The position numbers and the translations under genes are program-made. From Lethocerus indicus (taxonomy: Eukaryota > Arthropoda > Insecta > Hemiptera > Belostomatidae): a DNA stretch of 64,000 nucleotides. The notes under the pieces were generated by a model, which was given only the letters and a program-made list of their open reading frames with translations, was not told where the DNA came from and ran no database searches. The DNA lies in contig JACDQD010000001.1 in the NCBI GenBank assembly GCA_019843655.1, positions 41,608,230 through 41,672,229 on the forward strand, given 5' to 3'. Of this stretch, positions 25,006-38,470 are shown piece after piece (the first letter of the stretch is position 1; each line of letters begins with the position of its first letter).

Positions 25006-28000
25006 ATAATTCAGAATGAAGAGTTGGTACGCGACCGGGGATCGAATTCCGGCCGATTCGGCAGATTTAAGCGTTTTCGGACACATTTGACAGGTTTGTG
25101 ACTTCAAACTGTTGGGTGCGCCGTTCTGTAGGCAAACCATTCCTCATTCGCAGTTCCATCAAGTCTTGATTTTCGGCGAATCGAAGTGATGGTCCGACGC
25201 GGATCAACGACGAAATATCAGACTAGGACCGGGGTGGCAAATATTTGCGGCCGTAAAAATCGTTGGGGTCTGGGCCGACGCTAAAACCGGTCTAGGAAGG
25301 ATCTGCCCCCGCCCCAACACAAGACCTACAGATCGGTTTTCAACCACCTGTTAGGACCCGAAGCTCAATTACCCTCCCTTATAAACGCTCCGCGTTGGCT
25401 TTTCGAAGAAGTTAAAACATATTTGCACCGAGAGTCGAGGCAAAAATAATACACGACGCGTGTCCCAGGCTCTTAATTACTTAGGAAGGCGGGGCTTATC
25501 GCCGCGATGCTCCCGGGCGACCCTAATAAAACCGTAATTCATTCCCGGACAATTTATAAGAGGAATTCAATTAATCCGGTCCCCTTTTCGGAAATTGTTT
25601 CCACATCGTCGCCCCCGCCCCCGCCCACTCGGGGAACGGATAATACGCGGAGACCTTCTGAAATTTCTGGAACTGATGAAAAGTTTTTGCTTGCTTTGAG
25701 AATAAGCAAACCATCCATTGAATTATAATAAGTGTTCCAGAGTTATCGCGATCCACTTAATTCAAACCTAACGGGAAAGACCTTCAACAGGAAATAGAAA
25801 CCGGGAAGTTAACAAATATATTTTCTTACTTTTAGACGGAATATTTATATTCCGTATTATATGCTTTATATAAAGTATTGGTATACTTAAGGCAAGCTTC
25901 AAATATGTAAGAAATTGAATTCGGGAAAATGATATTAACAAAAGCCCAAGAAAGTAACGCATTAGAAAAACAAATTATGTCCATGTTAGTCTAAAGGGAA
26001 AACATATGTATAGTTATTCCATATTACGTAAAAATCTACTGTATATATTTATAGAAAGAAATGATATTGAAAACTGGCGCAGCGGCGGCGATATTTAAGT
26101 AAATTCTTAAAGCGATCTTCATGAAAGCTGACATATGACTTAAATATAACGAATTAAGTAATAAGTATTAGTATTAAAGTATGAAAGTGCTCCTGAAAGA
26201 TGGCTCCAACAGGAACTAAAGGTTAAATACGGTGTTACATGAAATCTATGCTGAGGACCGGACAGGCTGTACGCGAAAGAAAATCACACTTTTTTTGTAT
26301 AGGAGGTGCAAATTATCAGATTCGTGTAATCCTAAAATCGGATTTGGGACCGTTTTCCCAGAGCGGTACACACCTCGGACTATTATACAAAGGGAATTTT
26401 ATTCACACTAGACCATAACCTACTAGTAGACATTTAATTATAAAAGGAATACACGGGAATGAAAGGCTGCGAGGTCGATCGCACTTCAGTTCTTCTAACC
26501 GAGATGGGAGGAAAAAATATTACAATTTAAATGTTGAAATCGTGACTTCCTTTGGCCGAGTCGCGACAAAGGAGCACTCTCGGCATCGGTGCCGTCTATA
26601 TTTAGATGAAAGTTTTACAAAAGACAATACAGGAACGCGAGGTAAAGAGAACTAAGGTTGGCGGATAATCTGTAAAATTTCGAGGGATCACAAAAGAGCC
26701 ACATTGGTCCTGTAATTAGTATAAGTGTTGCGCAAAATTTATTATCCATAAAAAAAGGGACAATTTAACTGCTAGAGAAGTGTCATTGCAGACTTAATAA
26801 TTTTAACGACGTGAATAATTGTTTCTATTCTATTAATCGCAGGATTAATAAACCTCCGTTATAAGTACGATTTCGGAAAGCTTGTTTTATTTTTTTTTAT
26901 ATCGCTCGTTTCCCCCGTTAAAGAAGCCACCCAGTGATGGCAATTTTGACATGTAACCGGGAAACAAAAAATAGGCCAGTGGCGTTAAAACATTAGTGAA
27001 CTGATAATAAGCAATTTCATTTAAACGTCGGATCCGTTGCCTAGAATATCTGAAGTCTGAAAGAAATTTCTTAATTTCCCAGTTTATGTATTGAAATTCC
27101 GAGGGTGAAATTTGAATCAAGTATAGGATCTATTCGTTTCTTTTAATGGGTAATATTGATGTCAGTGTGAAATTTTTTTGTATATAGAAGCAGTTTTCAC
27201 AGTGCTGTAGGGGTCGGTTATTCGACCGATCGCGAATAAACATTATTGAGTATTCGGATTCGGATTCTCCGCCCTACGGCGGGGAGCCGACAGAGCCACC
27301 TAGCGGGAAAACGGCCGGTTCGATTGCAGGGCCGATAAAATTGCCAGGACGATAGAAATAATACAATTTTTTTCCAAATGACCATTAAATTAAAAATAAT
27401 TTCGCCTTTCGGGAGGAACAAACGTCGGAAGCGTAACCGACGAAGGTTGGACAGAAAACTGAATTTTTGCTAACGATTATTTAATCGGTTCGAGCGCCCT
27501 CTTTTCCCTATAGAAAAATTTGAATTCCAATAAGTCCTTGGAGGAAAAAATTAAGAGACTAATGGTACAAAAATAGGGCTTTCAATTTGAACTTAAATTT
27601 CAATATCTCACATGAAGTACATGCATTCTTATAGTATAGTATTAAGGTATTTTTCAAGGATTTATTATATTTTATAAATAAAATAACAGGAAAAACATCC
27701 GTTACCAAATTAGGATGGGACTTATCAGATTCATTCTTAAACTCTGTATTAAATCTACATAGTGCTCCGCCCGAAATTCAACGATAACGAGAAGCCCGTC
27801 GAGCCGAAAAGTGAAGAAATTCGTTTATTATTCGGCAAATGGCTAAAAATTTTCTGGGGCTTGTCAGCGGATGTTCGGAACATCGCCCGTCTCCAGTCGC
27901 TCATTTGAGATTGAGATCGTATCGACCAAGCGACGACGATATTTTCGGTAATTCACTTTCTGGGTGCTATATTCTCGACGCGAAAAACGTATAAAATTTT

Positions 28001-30208
28001 GTAATTTCAACACTGTGTTTAAGGCAGAGCCGGGCGGATTTCCCTCCCCAACAGAAAAGACCCACTTTCCTACCTGAACGGACAATAAAAGGACAGGGGA
28101 AGCTTTCCGACAACAAAAGGGGCATACCTGGGACCTACCGGGCTACCCCTCGCTACCTAACCCGAGGCACTCAGAATTTGTTTTATTGCCTAAAATAAAC
28201 GCCTACTCCGGAATGGGCCATTTCTTGGCACCGCCAATATGCCCAAGTTCTAAAACCGGAAGAAATGCCTTTCCTGCAGTCAGAACTTACATTTGTAAGG
28301 ACTTAATTAAAACAACTTATATACCTACTGAGCAAAAAAAGAGCTACTTAACATTCTTACGAAGACGTCCTTCCTCAAACAAACTTACAAATGAAATCCT
28401 TATACATAAGTTAAGTGATGTAAGAAATAAGTTTAAGCTGATTATCCAGGAAAATTTCGAGCGGCATTAAACAGTCTTTGTAACATTTTTTTTGAATAGC
28501 TAAATTTATGTCGTCGAGATTTATTAGAAATGTTATTTATGTACCCTGTTGTCTGTCTTAATGTTGCCGATCTTTATGTTCGAAGATTTACGCGTTCCTC
28601 TCTTTTGATCCCGCTATTACAAGCGACAAGTATAAAGGCTAAGAACAATACTCATAAAATAAACGCATTGTTATAGAGCTTCAAAAATGATGTTATAATG
28701 TTTGTAACTGGCACGTATTAATAACGTAATAGGCCCGCAAAGCAGGTTAAACCTGACACTATTCCTGCCTGAACAGTTCGAACCACTATCTTGAACGAAA
28801 GAATTTGAACATTTTCTTTCGTTTATTTTATTCGAATACTGTTCATTTCGTCGCTTCAAGGCTCCCGAAACAATGTCCGAGTCCTATTTCTCCCATCGAT
28901 TCGTGTATTATGTCCGCATGACCGCATAACTCTGTACTCTAATTAGAAAAAGATTAATTCGGGAGTTCTATGCGACTGATCTAAGAACAGTAGGTAGCCC
29001 TTAAATACAAATAATTATAAACTTATTTCTGCAATTATAAAATATTATTTTGGAGAATAAATTATTTCAACAAAACAGAGTAGTCTATAATATAAAATTT
29101 TAAATGTTTTCTTAAGTATATCGTTATCGTGTTTTGAAGATCCGATGAAAGTTGGTAATCCCTAAAACAAAATTTTTTCCGCAGTCCCTGATTCCTATGA
29201 AAGGCTGTTTCGAATACCTTTTTCTTTATGTTAATTACAGTGGTGCCGAGGCAATAAATAATCGGCTTTGACTTGAGAGGTGTTACTTTTGAGCGTTTTA
29301 TATGATATTACTTTGCAGCCCTCTGAAACAATAATTTTCAGACTCGCAGACGAAAAGTAAAAAGGACGTTTTCTCGACAAATCTTGTCGTTGAAAGAGTG
29401 AAAAAGGAAATATAAATATGACTTATACCGATCATTGTGAAATATATCACTGTATAAAACACTAAAGCTTTGCAAAATTTCTATTTATTCGTGACAATAA
29501 GTTATTTAGTACTTATATAACAACATTTATACTAGGATGTTATACAATGTTGAGATTAAATTATGTTTCATCCAATTTTAATATTCTAAATTTTTCTCTC
29601 ATTTAATTATTCACTCAATTGTAATTAAATGCAATCCTTTAATGAATTGTTACGAATCTCTGCGAGGCTACTAAGAAACTGAAAAGGACTCCAGAATAAT
29701 TTTGAATATTTATAGTTTATTTGCGGAAAATGGAGTCGCAGAAATAAATTTTACGTTTTACAGGAAAATGTTGTCCATCCATAAAATTTAAACTAGTCTG
29801 GCTAAGGTTACTGGTCTGGTTAATGTATTCCATCATTGTCTACTGGATCAAACTAATGAAAAATTAAATATAAAGTTATTTACACTTTAGGGGACTGTAG
29901 TACAACTAGTTGTCCTAGACTATGGATACAAATAAAATAAAACACGAATAGATGCAGAAGAACCCAGTCTTAGGTTCCAGTCGAATAGAGCCATAAACAC
30001 ATAACTTGGATAGAAAATCGTTAGGACCAGGGTCACGGTCTCTATCTCGTAAATCCGTGTTAATGAAAGTACATTTTTCTCTTTCTTACGGAATATAAAA
30101 TGAAGAAGGAAAATTTGGAACGAAGAAAAATTAATAATTTCAACGCGATAATATTTTCGTGTAATAATCGGATAAATATTTTAAGATAAATATCGCGTAA
30201 ATTATAAC

Positions 30209-30236
30209 AGTTTCGGCCGTCCGTCATCTTTAGTAG
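30209..30236 (-). repeat. Dispersed GAAACCGG-type motif copy
   Basis: The reverse complement reads GCTACTAAAGATGACGGACG then GCCGAAACTG. It keeps the order and spacing of the consensus with several substitutions. Confidence 0.45.
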
Positions 30237-32388
30237 CATTCCGAGAGTGCAGCGGGGTAAATAGGCGTATCGGCCGGCGAGGGCTCAGTAGGTTGTGATA
30301 GTGAACGGACGTTAATCTATTCCAAACCCACGGTTGCCGTATAACCGGTCGGGGGAATCCCTTCGGATTGGAAGGCGAGGGCGGTCGCTTTCACCGGGGC
30401 CTCCGGAAAGGAATAATAACGGGGCACGAAACAGAGAGACGGAGGGGTTTAGAAAGCGGCCGCGGGAAGAAGGCTCGGAGGACGACGGGCACGCTGCGGC
30501 GGTGGAAGCGGAAATCACCGAAAAGCCCGTCGCCCTATTTCGGCTACCGGCTCCTCACTCCCCGCACGGCGGTCGTCGGGACGCCTCGGACCGGGAACCG
30601 TTGACGCAAATTTCCGACTTTTAGAACATGCCGGGCATGTTTTCGGGCCCTCGTGGCCGCGAACGACGCGTCGCCTTATCGCTCATCGACAGATAAGACT
30701 CTGTCTTCCTTAATTAATAATTCGCTTCATTTTATCTCCCATCGGATTGTTTCTGTTTACAGTTTCGTAAACGGCGAGGACGCCACCCAACCCCCCCCCC
30801 GCAAGGAATAAAAGGAGCGTCAGCATCGCGAACCTGAAATTTAATATGGACCCATTAAATTCGGCGGAATTGATCCGAGGATCGATTATTAACGGACAAA
30901 TAGAGACGAAAGCACTGTTTGAAATAATAAGGTGGACTTTCGCCGAAATGGACGAAGTTTGAATACCACTCCACTCATGGGGCATAATCAACCGAATATC
31001 GTTTTGAAACTCTCGACTTTCGGGACGCGTTACTGTCGCACCGGACGTTAAAGCGCGGGCGATTAAATAAATTTAAGTACCCCGAACTTCGAAAGGGCAC
31101 GAACTTACTGCGCTTAGTTTTTCACCGGTGTTAGATTACACGAACGCGGGATTTAAAAAATAAGGCGAGAGTATTGAATATCGTCGCGGAGTGTGCGGGA
31201 CTGCCTGACCTGGGAAGAAACCGGTTTCGGCGGGAAGAGATGAACTACGGTATATCACGTAGACGATCCCAGTCTCCCCTTCCAATGTTGTTTTAACACT
31301 CGGAAGAAGAAAACTCCAAACCCCAAAGGTTGAGAATAATAAAATATTTAATTAAAGGACTACACGGAAGCGAAACTTACATAACGGTTTCGGACCGTTA
31401 CTCTGTTTTGTTTCGGCAGCCCGCGTCATTACGACTTCTCTCGCTTGTTCGCAGCCGTTTATAGTAGGTAAGCCCAGCAGCCAGAAACAACATTGTTTTT
31501 TCTTGGGATTGCAAAACGAGTAGGCGATGAGAAGGCCCACGGAAACGACTGCTCGAAAATTAGGCTCCTTCTACAAGTAGGTCTATTTGTGTACCCTCGG
31601 TTAAGGTCAGCGCGCGAGCACTACTAGGTCTCGAAATAGAATATCGAAATTGAATTCCGCATTTTCGATATTTAAAAGAAAAAATAACAAACATGGAACT
31701 GAAACAAGTCATACAGAACTCTCGTAATTTGTTCCGTCCTGCCCTCGAACCTTAGTGTCTTATTAGTCATAATCAAAGCAACGATTTTTAAAAAAAACTA
31801 GTATCAATAGCTTAAAATATTAAAATGATACCGGCTCATATTTTAAGAAAGAATTTTTGAATCCGGTATTATTTAGAGAAAATGAAATATGTTTTTCTAC
31901 AAGCATTCCTGGCTTATCGAATTCAGCCAATAACGGGTGGCCGACATACCGGGATCTGAACATTCTCTAGACATAATTTAGACTCCCAAATTCGAATAAG
32001 CCAACTCGTTCAGTATGAGCTCACGGCACATGTCGTATTAAATTACCGAATATACAACTGTCATTCTAAATATAACAGAATGTAACAGTCATGTTGTTTC
32101 TCAATATTTTACTTCAAGCCCTAATAGAAATACGAGCGAGGTTTCAGCTCCGAGATGCCACTTCGAATCATCATAATATTACATCCGTTCACATTCATTT
32201 CGGATTCAATCATATCGAAGATTTAGACGCCATCGTCAAGCATACTTTACATTATATTTTGTAGTATTTGCTCAGGGGTGCCCGAGGTATTGAATATCCA
32301 GCAGTGAGGAGGCCACAGTGGTCTAATTCGTGTACGGACGAGAGTGATGATATTCAAAACCCCGATATATTCCTCACAACTTGCTCAC

Positions 32389-32419
32389 GGACCGGTTTCG
32401 GCTTCTCGCCGTTGTCCAT
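32389..32419 (-). repeat. Dispersed GAAACCGGTC motif copy
   Basis: The reverse complement reads GATGGACAACGGCGAGAAGC then CGAAACCGGTCC. The hairpin (GGCGAGAAGCC) and the GAAACCGGTC half are intact. The CTGAAGAT half has decayed to GATGGACAAC. Confidence 0.55.
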
Positions 32420-34528
32420 CGACCGATATTTCACCTGTCGGATTTTATTTTCGGAAACTCGCTTGTAGACTACGCTTGTCCCTTAGTAATACTGACCCCG
32501 TTCGTTGTTTTTGAGTGGTGGGGGTTGTCATTTTGTTCGCCAGGGCGTACATGGTTGGTACGAGGAGGCGTTTGAAGTCCGTGGCTGTCAGAGGTGTGAG
32601 GGGTGGTGGTGCTTAAGTCGGGGGCGGGAACAGCGTCGAATTCCGACCGAATATCTTCTGGAACCTCTAGGCAAAACCAGAATCGCCACTAGGAGTTCCA
32701 TCCGGCTTTGCGTAATGTTACGTTTAAACTACGGTTTATCCCAAGGAAGCAGTTTTGCGGTAAAACACAGATACGGTAGTAAAGTCGTCAAGGTTTACTT
32801 TTGTGTATTCAGTTAAATGTAATATTACAGAATGGTGTCCGTCCAACTAACTGAATTTGGTAAAGGTTCTATCTGCAATTACGGGTTCGAGCGCACATCG
32901 CTGCTGTAGTTCTTTCACCTGTTCGGGGTCGATCATCAAATACGAAAGCTTTAATCTTTCCCGCCCCTTAGAAATCTTCAATTCATCAAACCGACACTGA
33001 AGGGGTGCTTCGTCCAGAAAAGACAGCTGGCCCGAATATCTAATGAGGAAAACGACGGTCACACCGTTCGAGGAAAGGTGTAGTAAATTTTGCTTTCGCT
33101 ACACTGTGACTAACAATTCTTGTAAAATTGCTTATGTACGTTGTTATTTGCGACTAACGTATTGCGACGACTGCCACTGGTGGCTCGTTAAATCGCAAAT
33201 TGTTTGCGAGCTGATATAGAGTTGTCAACCGTCATTTCTCCATATGCTGGTTTGTATAAACCAAGAACCAGTGGCTAGAAGTGAACGCTACATTGGAAGC
33301 ATAAAACTGTTAACGTTCCTGCAGGACTAGAAACCGGCAGTATGACTAACCGACGATTCTCCTCTCCTGGATTCTCTTTAGTTTTTCAATTTCTAGCCCG
33401 ACGAAACAACAACAAAAGAAACGAAGTAGCCGGGAATCATTAATGAGTAAGGATAATCGCGTTCGCTTCAAGGGCGTTGGAGATTTGAATTTTAACAAAA
33501 ACGACTGGAGTAAAACTTCGAACATCAATCCCAATTCTTCCAATAAGATTTCTCGGCTCGAATAAAGTGACAAACTGGTGCGAACTTTTAAGAAGCCGGA
33601 ATCCCCTTCGAACTTCCTTTTTTTCAAAAACCCGTATAATAATTCTCGCGGAATACTGATCCTCTAAAGAACCTGCAGTCGCGGGCGTTCGGTGAATACT
33701 GGCTAGTTTTTTTTTTCATAAACGCAAGGCGCGTATAAATAGGTCGACGGTGTCAAAAAGTCTGACGTTCAAAAGGGAGAGACCGCGGCGTTCGCGGAAC
33801 GTTTCGTCTCGCGGGCATTCTTGAAAATATTAGTGAGAAAGAACGAGGCCGGGCGGTAAATACGAAGATTGGCCGGCGTTAATGTCAGGCACGAATTCAT
33901 CACAACGCACGGCACGCAATGCGGCGGGATTCTGGAGTGCACACTTTAATATATTTACTCCGCATTCCCGCGCCAAAACTTATAAACCGCGACTTTTTTC
34001 GGCGGCCAACTTTCCCGAAAAGCTTCGGATCCGAGCCACGCTCGCCACTACGAAAGACCTCGCTTTCACCGGGACGAAACGCTCATCGGGGACGCCGGCG
34101 ATTTGAAGGAGGAAAAACAAATGAAGCGAAATAAATAAAATTGGCTGTAAAAATTATTAAAAATTTACCTCGAACACTGGAGTCTGAGGGAGGCCCTGAC
34201 GTTCGGCCGATCGTAGGGTAAAAAAAACTCGAGTTGGCACAAACAATAAACTTTGTTCACAGAGAAGGGCGGGTATGCGAGAGGTCGGAGGTGACGTGAG
34301 CGACTGAGAGCGTGGGAGCTCTGGGCGAGACTAAGCCGAACTGGCGCCCTCTGCGGGTCGCAAGTGACAACCACCGGCAGCGCCCCCACCCCACCGGCCA
34401 GGCCGCCGCCAAACTTCAAAATACAACAATTACCCTCTCCAAACAAAAGTTACTTATTGGTAATTCGATCCAACCTTCGGTTTTAATTAGACTCTCATAA
34501 TTAATATATAATACCGTACATTTCGTGT

Positions 34529-34590
34529 GTTTCTGTCTCCTCTCGCTGATTTAGTAGCAAAAGACCAAACCTGCGAGAGGAGACGGAAAC
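34529..34590. repeat. Palindrome, 18-bp arms
   Basis: The left arm GTTTCTGTCTCCTCTCGC (34529-34546) pairs with the right arm GCGAGAGGAGACGGAAAC (34573-34590), with one mismatch and a 26-base loop. The arm sequence also occurs singly at 7840-7855 and in both arms of the 20.9-21.3 kb element. This could therefore be a deletion derivative of that family. Confidence 0.8.
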
Positions 34591-34977
34591 TCCTGACAAC
34601 ATTTACGGTACTCCAACCCCTCGCACACCACAAAAACAGGTATTTTAAATTATATATATATTTATTTGCGTATTTATTTATGTAATATCCTCTGAACTTT
34701 TGAAGCGCTAGTGTGCCAATGGCTCTTGTGATCGGAGGGAGCGCTGATTTCCCAGATCATTTATCCCTAACTTACGACTCAGTTACGAACTAACATCCTT
34801 GGCAGGCTTCCTGGGCGCAAATACAGATACAAATATTTTATTTTTCTTTGAATATACGTGATACATCGTGGACTATTAGGAAACTTTCATTGATATATGT
34901 CGGCTGTACTCTATAGAATTATTTCAGTTTTTCGTCATCGCCATCAGCGTTCTTTCAGTATTACGGCCTAAAAATAA

Positions 34978-35255
34978 CTAGGCATGCGTTAATGTTGTAT
35001 CTCCTGTTCTAAACCTTTTCAGCATAACTTTCCTCTCTTTTTTTGTTACGTCTCTTTCTGTTCCAGTCATCTGTGTTTTTTTAATTTCATGTAGTTTGTT
35101 CTTTGTCCGTTTTTTCCATTCTACGGATTTTTCTATTTGTATTATTTTTCTCGCTTCTGATTTCATATCATATTTGATCTGCTATTTCATTTCCCGCTAT
35201 GGTAATGTAACGGATTATTAAATGTCCACTGGGTTCCCATCGAAACTAACTCTTC
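34978..35255 (-). mobile_element. RNase H-type (I/R1-group) non-LTR retrotransposon relic, C-terminal part
   Basis: The minus strand reads, in order, an RNase H tail (QWTF..NPLHYH then, after a frameshift, GNEIADQI, the GNE-x-AD signature near 35190), the linker WKKRTKNKLHEIKKTQ, then KERKVMLKRFRTGDTTLTHA before a TAG at 34978-34980. The last block corresponds to the RLRTGHTRLTHSYL box of this LINE group. In the family this is the C-terminal region after RT, carrying RNase H and a cysteine knuckle. The copy is a pseudogene: at least one frameshift, an in-frame stop after GNEIADQI, and no recognisable cysteine knuckle. Confidence 0.78.
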
Positions 35256-36430
35256 GAAGAAACGATTTTCTGTTTTACGTTGGCAGAGTTTCGGCATCTG
35301 TCGTACAATAAACTATTACGGGTTATATATCGTTTCCTGAAATTTTTGCATCGGTTTCGGATTCGCATTCAATATTATTTCAAATTTTTTCGGGTGGGTC
35401 GGGGTTGTGGAGCGACTTTTTTTAAAACTCAATAACGGGCAAACAGTCTGCGTTAGCGAGCATTGGGCAGGAAAATAAAATAGTTTTAATTGGCCGTTTC
35501 GTGTCCAGACGTCTCGACGGGGATCCCCTAATAAAGCCCGTTGGAGAGGCCTAGGAGGGACTGGGACGGCAGTAAAGACCGAGTCCTCCTTATAATTACT
35601 CCGTTTAATATATATTTTTATACCCACTTTGCATTAAGCGGCATGTCTGCCGGGGGCATATTTTAATCGTGCAGATATAAATAAAAGTCTTTCCCCGGCC
35701 ACTCTTACGGCCCAGCCAAGAATGAAATCAGTAATCGAACTTCTGATTTTCGCTGGCCTATTGTTTTAACTTAATCGTCTGTTCACCGATTGGTTCGAAC
35801 AAAGTAAAAAAAAACAGCCGATCGTGACAACATATTTATTCTGTTATGCGGTAAATTACTAACGCAATATCTCGTATTATACATTATTTTTAAATTATCC
35901 GACACTGTTAGTGCCCCAATTCTACATTGCGCGTTGTGCCTCGATCCTCCAGATGTCGTTATTATAAAAATGTCCCCGACTGATATCTTACGTTTTCCGC
36001 CGCTCGATCCGAATATCGGTCGCGAAAATAAACGTATCCGGGGGATGGCGTTTGTTCGCGCGGCCGTTTATCTCCGTTCTTATTTCGTTTCGTTCGTAAC
36101 GTTTTCTGTTTTGCACGCTTGCGTACAAACAACCTGGCTTGTGTATCCTTTGTAGCCCTTTTACATTTTTGCAGCGTTCATCGATCGACGCGAATGTGTA
36201 CCGGAGGAGCCAAACGACCTAGCAATGCAAATGCCAACCATACCCATCCGGCCAGAATATAATTTCTCGCATCCGAATGAATAAATGGAGTAAAATAAAA
36301 ACAGGGTCAAGAATTCGTCCGTGTTGGGAGAGATCGGGCACAGAAAACGTATAGGTGCGTATGATGCATTGTTAAGGTTTTCGGTATCCGTTTATGCGTG
36401 ACACAGACGATTGTATAGCGAAATGAAGCG
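35256..36430. other. No recognisable gene
   Basis: Mixed composition with short overlapping ORFs. The sequence upstream (on the minus strand) of the RNase H relic could hold further decayed RT, but I see no motif. Confidence 0.35.
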
Positions 36431-36445
36431 TGTATGTGTGTGTGT

Positions 36446-36499
<54 letters not shown>
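36431..36499. repeat. (TG)n-(TA)n compound microsatellite
   Basis: GTATGTGTGTGTGTG leads into uninterrupted TA over 36449-36499. It produces a spurious Tyr-Ile ORF. Confidence 0.95.
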
Positions 36500-36506
<7 letters not shown>

Positions 36507-37715
36507 AGTATACATTCCTGTATACAGCCGTCGTTGCTACGTATAAACAGGTATGCGTGCGTGCGTGCGTGTGTCTGTATGTGTGAGAGGGGGATAAGAC
36601 TTATTCCGGCAAGGAAAACGGAAGGGGACCCGAGGTTTGGCAGAAAGTCAGATTCTGCAGTCCTTTCTGTAAAAAAACTATTAATTGTATTATATCATCT
36701 ATTCTCCCATGAGGGAAAAACAAGTCCCTTCCTTATGTCACGGGCACCAAAACATCTACAGAAATGAATTGACGCGTGTTTTACCGCATGAAATATGCAT
36801 CTTAATGTTTGGCGTGCACGAAAATTTCGTATATTTTTTTTATATTTGCTATCTCTGAGAACGACGTGCTACATATCTGTTACTTTCCTTACGACATCGC
36901 ATAAACCACTGGCGTATTAATAATATATAACTGTTTAAAAAATATATAACTGTCAATTTTAATCGTTTGGTATTTCAGAAGAGTTATAAGATAAATCTCT
37001 GCATGTTTTCGAGCACACGCGGGTTAAAGAAGGTCGACATATATTCAATATAAAAAAGAGATCGACCGATATATATTTATATATAAATGTCTTCCCCAAG
37101 TAAACTCCCACACGGGCTTCTAGCAATGCCTGTCATTCGGGACAGTCACGAAGATATACTTTGTATCCTTAATTCAAGAGAGCCCAGGATCGACGTACGA
37201 TACACTTTTAAATGTTTTTTACTCGGAAGGACAATCGACAATCGTAAATCTTGTGATCGTCCGTCTCCACACGATCACAATTAATAAAGTCTAAAAAGAA
37301 ATCTTTAATATATGTAATATTATTACCCTAGGATAGTTCCGGACAGTTCCCATTTATTCGTTCCGACGAAAAGCCTAAACGTCTCGTGCGCCGCAGGCTG
37401 TTTTTTGGGGCGTTTGTAATATTTTTTTAAATTAACTTAAACGCTCAACTGACGGCCAATGAAATAATGACGTCCGCTGTCATATATGTGGCGTGTGTGA
37501 CGTATTGTGTTAATTCAGATCCGGGTGAAGCGTGAGCCGGCTCGTTCACGCGACTTTCACGCGTTCTTCTCTGAACATGCACCAACTTAGCAAAGTCGCG
37601 GGGCACATCTTACCGGAAACGAATACGGATTAAGCGCTCCTCATATTCGGACCGGACAGTGACGACGACCGTCCAAGAGACTTATATGAAACTATTAATT
37701 GAGCCGTGCTTTCTG
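36500..37715. other. No recognisable gene
   Basis: AT-rich, with a short (GTGC/GT)n stretch near 36550-36580 and ORFs below 70 codons. Confidence 0.35.
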
Positions 37716-37842
37716 CGACAGGTACTTGAATTATCACTAACTAAAAGTCGGGTAGGATCGCCCAATACTGTGGCAAGAACCTCCGTCAGCAGGGGCTCAC
37801 CCCCTGCGCGATCCTATCGGAAGTCAATTAGTGATAATTCAA
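37716..37842. mobile_element. Foldback/MITE family, internally deleted 117-127 bp copy
   Basis: Perfect 15-bp terminal inverted repeats TTGAATTATCACTAA (37726-37740) and TTAGTGATAATTCAA (37828-37842) are followed inward by GGGTAGGATCGC and GCGATCCTATCGG. The left arm (AATACTGTGG, AAGAACCTC, AGCAGGGGCTCACCCC) matches the left arm of the 51.3-kb copy, then joins directly to the right terminus. It is a deletion derivative of that element. A small internal hairpin CAGGGGCTCACCCCCTG sits at the join. Confidence 0.85.
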
Positions 37843-38338
37843 AATATTTTCTTTGTATCCACCCCCAACGAAATTTCATACTACCCGAGAATACATTTAG
37901 GGTGGGAATTACGGCCCCCGCTGCGAGAGCCCGGCCGAGTTAATTCGGCAGCAGGGCGATGACTTACTCTGAGGGGGCGGAAAGGGAATCGGGGAAATTT
38001 TTTTTTCAAAGAATTACGGTAGCCGGGGCAAAACAGGGACAATCGGGGGGCCGCCTCAGCCGCCCGAATATTTCATGGGTCTCCAGGATTAGATCCCGAC
38101 AAAAAGCCGGTGCTTCAAAGGGAAAAACCGTCGATGACGATACCACCTCCCTCCACCCTAAACGCTATCGCGGTTTAATCCGCCCCAGAGCCTTACCCTT
38201 CTTATTTATCGCCACCTAGGATTTCTATAATTGCTTCCTTTCCCCCTTTTGGAGTCCACTGCGTTGAGTGGCCGAAATTTAAATCGCTCGAGTCACAACT
38301 ATCGCTAACGAACAAATTATTAATTTACAACTGTATTT
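37843..38338. other. GC-rich, no recognisable gene
   Basis: Two ORFs of 86-94 codons cover 37.66-38.22 kb. Neither resembles a known family. Confidence 0.3.
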
Positions 38339-38470
38339 TGCAACCTAACCGAGCGTACGAATTTGAGTTTGAGGATCCACCGAATCGTCTAACTCCTACT
38401 AATCGTGTTAATGCCCCACCTATCCGTTCCAAATTTTAAAGTACCGTTCGTTCGTGAATTGGCGGCTTCG
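38339..38470 (+). mobile_element. Jockey-like RT C-terminal relic, heavily decayed
   Basis: One frame gives PNRAYEFEFE...RVNAPPIRSKF and then a stop. The segment GTTAATGCCCCACCTATCCG followed by GTACCGTTCGTTCGTGAATT and GGCGGCT parallels 59555-59635 (NAPPYVSNR, then VPFFNELAA). Both carry the expected order, from a degraded WTYGIEL block to the NAP-x-YVSN block. Confidence 0.5.

Larger units (their letters stand above)
25006..34528. other. About 9.5 kb without a recognisable gene
   Basis: A long AT-rich stretch (25.7-30.2 kb) is followed by CpG- and GC-rich patches at 30.33-30.68, 33.76-34.12 and 34.29-34.44 kb. The ORFs are at most 108 codons and unrecognised. Degenerate copies of the dispersed motif are at 30209-30236 and 32389-32419. 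A minus-strand frame at 32847-33098 is the most protein-like but unassigned. Confidence 0.35.

Noticed and set aside
28186..28470. 94-codon ORF with plausible amphipathic C-terminus
   Set aside because: It begins at a TTG, not ATG, and has no recognised motif. Its length is within chance for this amount of sequence.
30334..30624. 96-codon ORF with an acidic/basic RPREEGSEDDGHAAAVEAEI stretch
   Set aside because: A possible exon, but it sits in a CpG-rich patch with a second overlapping ORF. No family, start context or splice sites could be argued.
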